Assembly: GCA_913056245.1 (NCBI GenBank) | Contig: CAJXME010000106.1 | Location: 1-5,205, forward strand | Direction: 5' to 3' | Origin: an uncultured Alphaproteobacteria bacterium | GTDB taxonomy: Bacteria; Pseudomonadota; Alphaproteobacteria; Puniceispirillales; UBA1172 | Length of the DNA stretch: 5,205 bases | Shown: piece by piece, positions 5,000 through 5,205 of the stretch | Numbering within the stretch: position 1 is the stretch's first letter | How the letters are laid out: each line of letters opens with the position of its first letter | The notes under the pieces: generated by a model | The model's database searches: none | What the model was told of the DNA's origin: nothing | The model's input: the letters and a program-made list of their open reading frames with translations, nothing else | Program-made: the position numbers and the translations under genes

Positions 5000-5205
5000 A
5001 TGACGCAAGAACGCCCCAATATTGTTTTGATCATGGCCGATCAATTGGCGCCTCATTTTACCGGTGCTTATGGCCATCCCGTGGTTAAAACCCCGCATAT
5101 GGATGCGCTGGCCAAACGCGGTAGCCGGTTTGACGCCGCCTATTGCAATTCGCCGCTTTGCGCGCCGTCTCGGTTTAGTTTCATGGCTGGGCAATTGATC
5201 ACACG
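5000..5205 (+). CDS. betC: Choline sulfatase, N-terminal part, cut by the right window edge
   Basis: The 68 visible codons begin a type I sulfatase that hydrolyses choline-O-sulfate to choline and sulfate. PNIVLIMADQL (6-16) is the first sulfatase strand, with Asp14 as calcium ligand; Asp-Gln here, in place of the Asp-Asp of many sulfatases, is usual for choline sulfatases. TPHMDALAKRGSRF (31-44) follows. The active-site segment SPLCAPSR (51-58) holds Cys54 in the C-x-P-S-R motif, where Cys is converted to formylglycine. Cys54 is also the position I recall for Sinorhizobium BetC. FMAGQL (61-66) is the usual continuation. Full family length is about 500 residues, so most lies outside. No signal peptide is seen, consistent with a cytoplasmic enzyme. 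The frame upstream contains no other ATG, GTG or TTG before a TGA at 4961, so the start is certain within this frame. AAGGA (4994-4998) is unusually close to the ATG; GGA at 4989-4991 is better spaced. A different alkyl-sulfate specificity cannot be excluded from this fragment. Confidence 0.88.
   Translation, partial: MTQERPNIVLIMADQLAPHFTGAYGHPVVKTPHMDALAKRGSRFDAAYCNSPLCAPSRFSFMAGQLIT

Noticed and set aside
4970..5194. A minus-strand open frame of 74 codons over the betC start
   Set aside because: It is antisense to the sulfatase active-site segment, rich in Arg/His as expected for a shadow frame, and resembles nothing known.
1..5205. Search for a CRISPR array, insertion sequence, tRNA or phage module
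   Set aside because: No regularly spaced repeats, transposase or integrase motifs, terminal repeats or cloverleaf sequence were seen. All longer spans are ordinary metabolic or transport genes.

Overview
The window is an ordinary, gene-dense stretch of a proteobacterial chromosome. Base composition is moderate, with about equal AT and GC by eye. Coding density is near complete and intergenic gaps are short. Most likely this is an alphaproteobacterium, possibly a marine, betaine-cycling one. That is inferred from the gene set (D-malate/tartrate dehydrogenase, Tas-type aldo/keto reductase, QOR-type quinone reductase, choline sulfatase) and not from any marker gene, because there is no rRNA or tRNA here. 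No mobile element, CRISPR array, origin or RNA gene was seen.

Layout from left to right. (1) A + strand pair: the C-terminal three quarters of an NAD-dependent D-malate/tartrate dehydrogenase (open at the left edge), followed 8 nt later by a Tas-like aldo/keto reductase. (2) A short convergent junction with a hairpin at 1893-1921. (3) A - strand pair, transcribed right to left: a QOR-type NADPH:quinone reductase followed by a small cupin protein whose start region overlaps or abuts the qor stop codon. (4) A divergent promoter region of about 86 bp at 3343-3428. (5) A + strand pair: a TehB-like SAM methyltransferase and a ten-helix EamA/DMT exporter, joined by an ATGA stop/start overlap. (6) A 72-bp gap holding repeat and operator-like sequence, then the first 68 codons of a choline sulfatase (betC) that runs off the right edge.

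The qor-cupin pair looks like a small redox or electrophile-handling unit. The methyltransferase-exporter pair is translationally coupled and may act on the same unknown small molecule. BetC would release choline and sulfate from choline-O-sulfate, feeding glycine betaine synthesis or sulfur nutrition. The dehydrogenase oxidatively decarboxylates D-malate (or tartrate) to pyruvate (or glycerate). No novel multi-gene defence or mobile system is visible. The points worth a second look are small: a Gln in place of the usual Glu metal ligand in the cupin, a perfect 8-bp inverted repeat in front of betC, an overlapping divergent promoter pair, and repeated TGATCA/GATCAATTG words.
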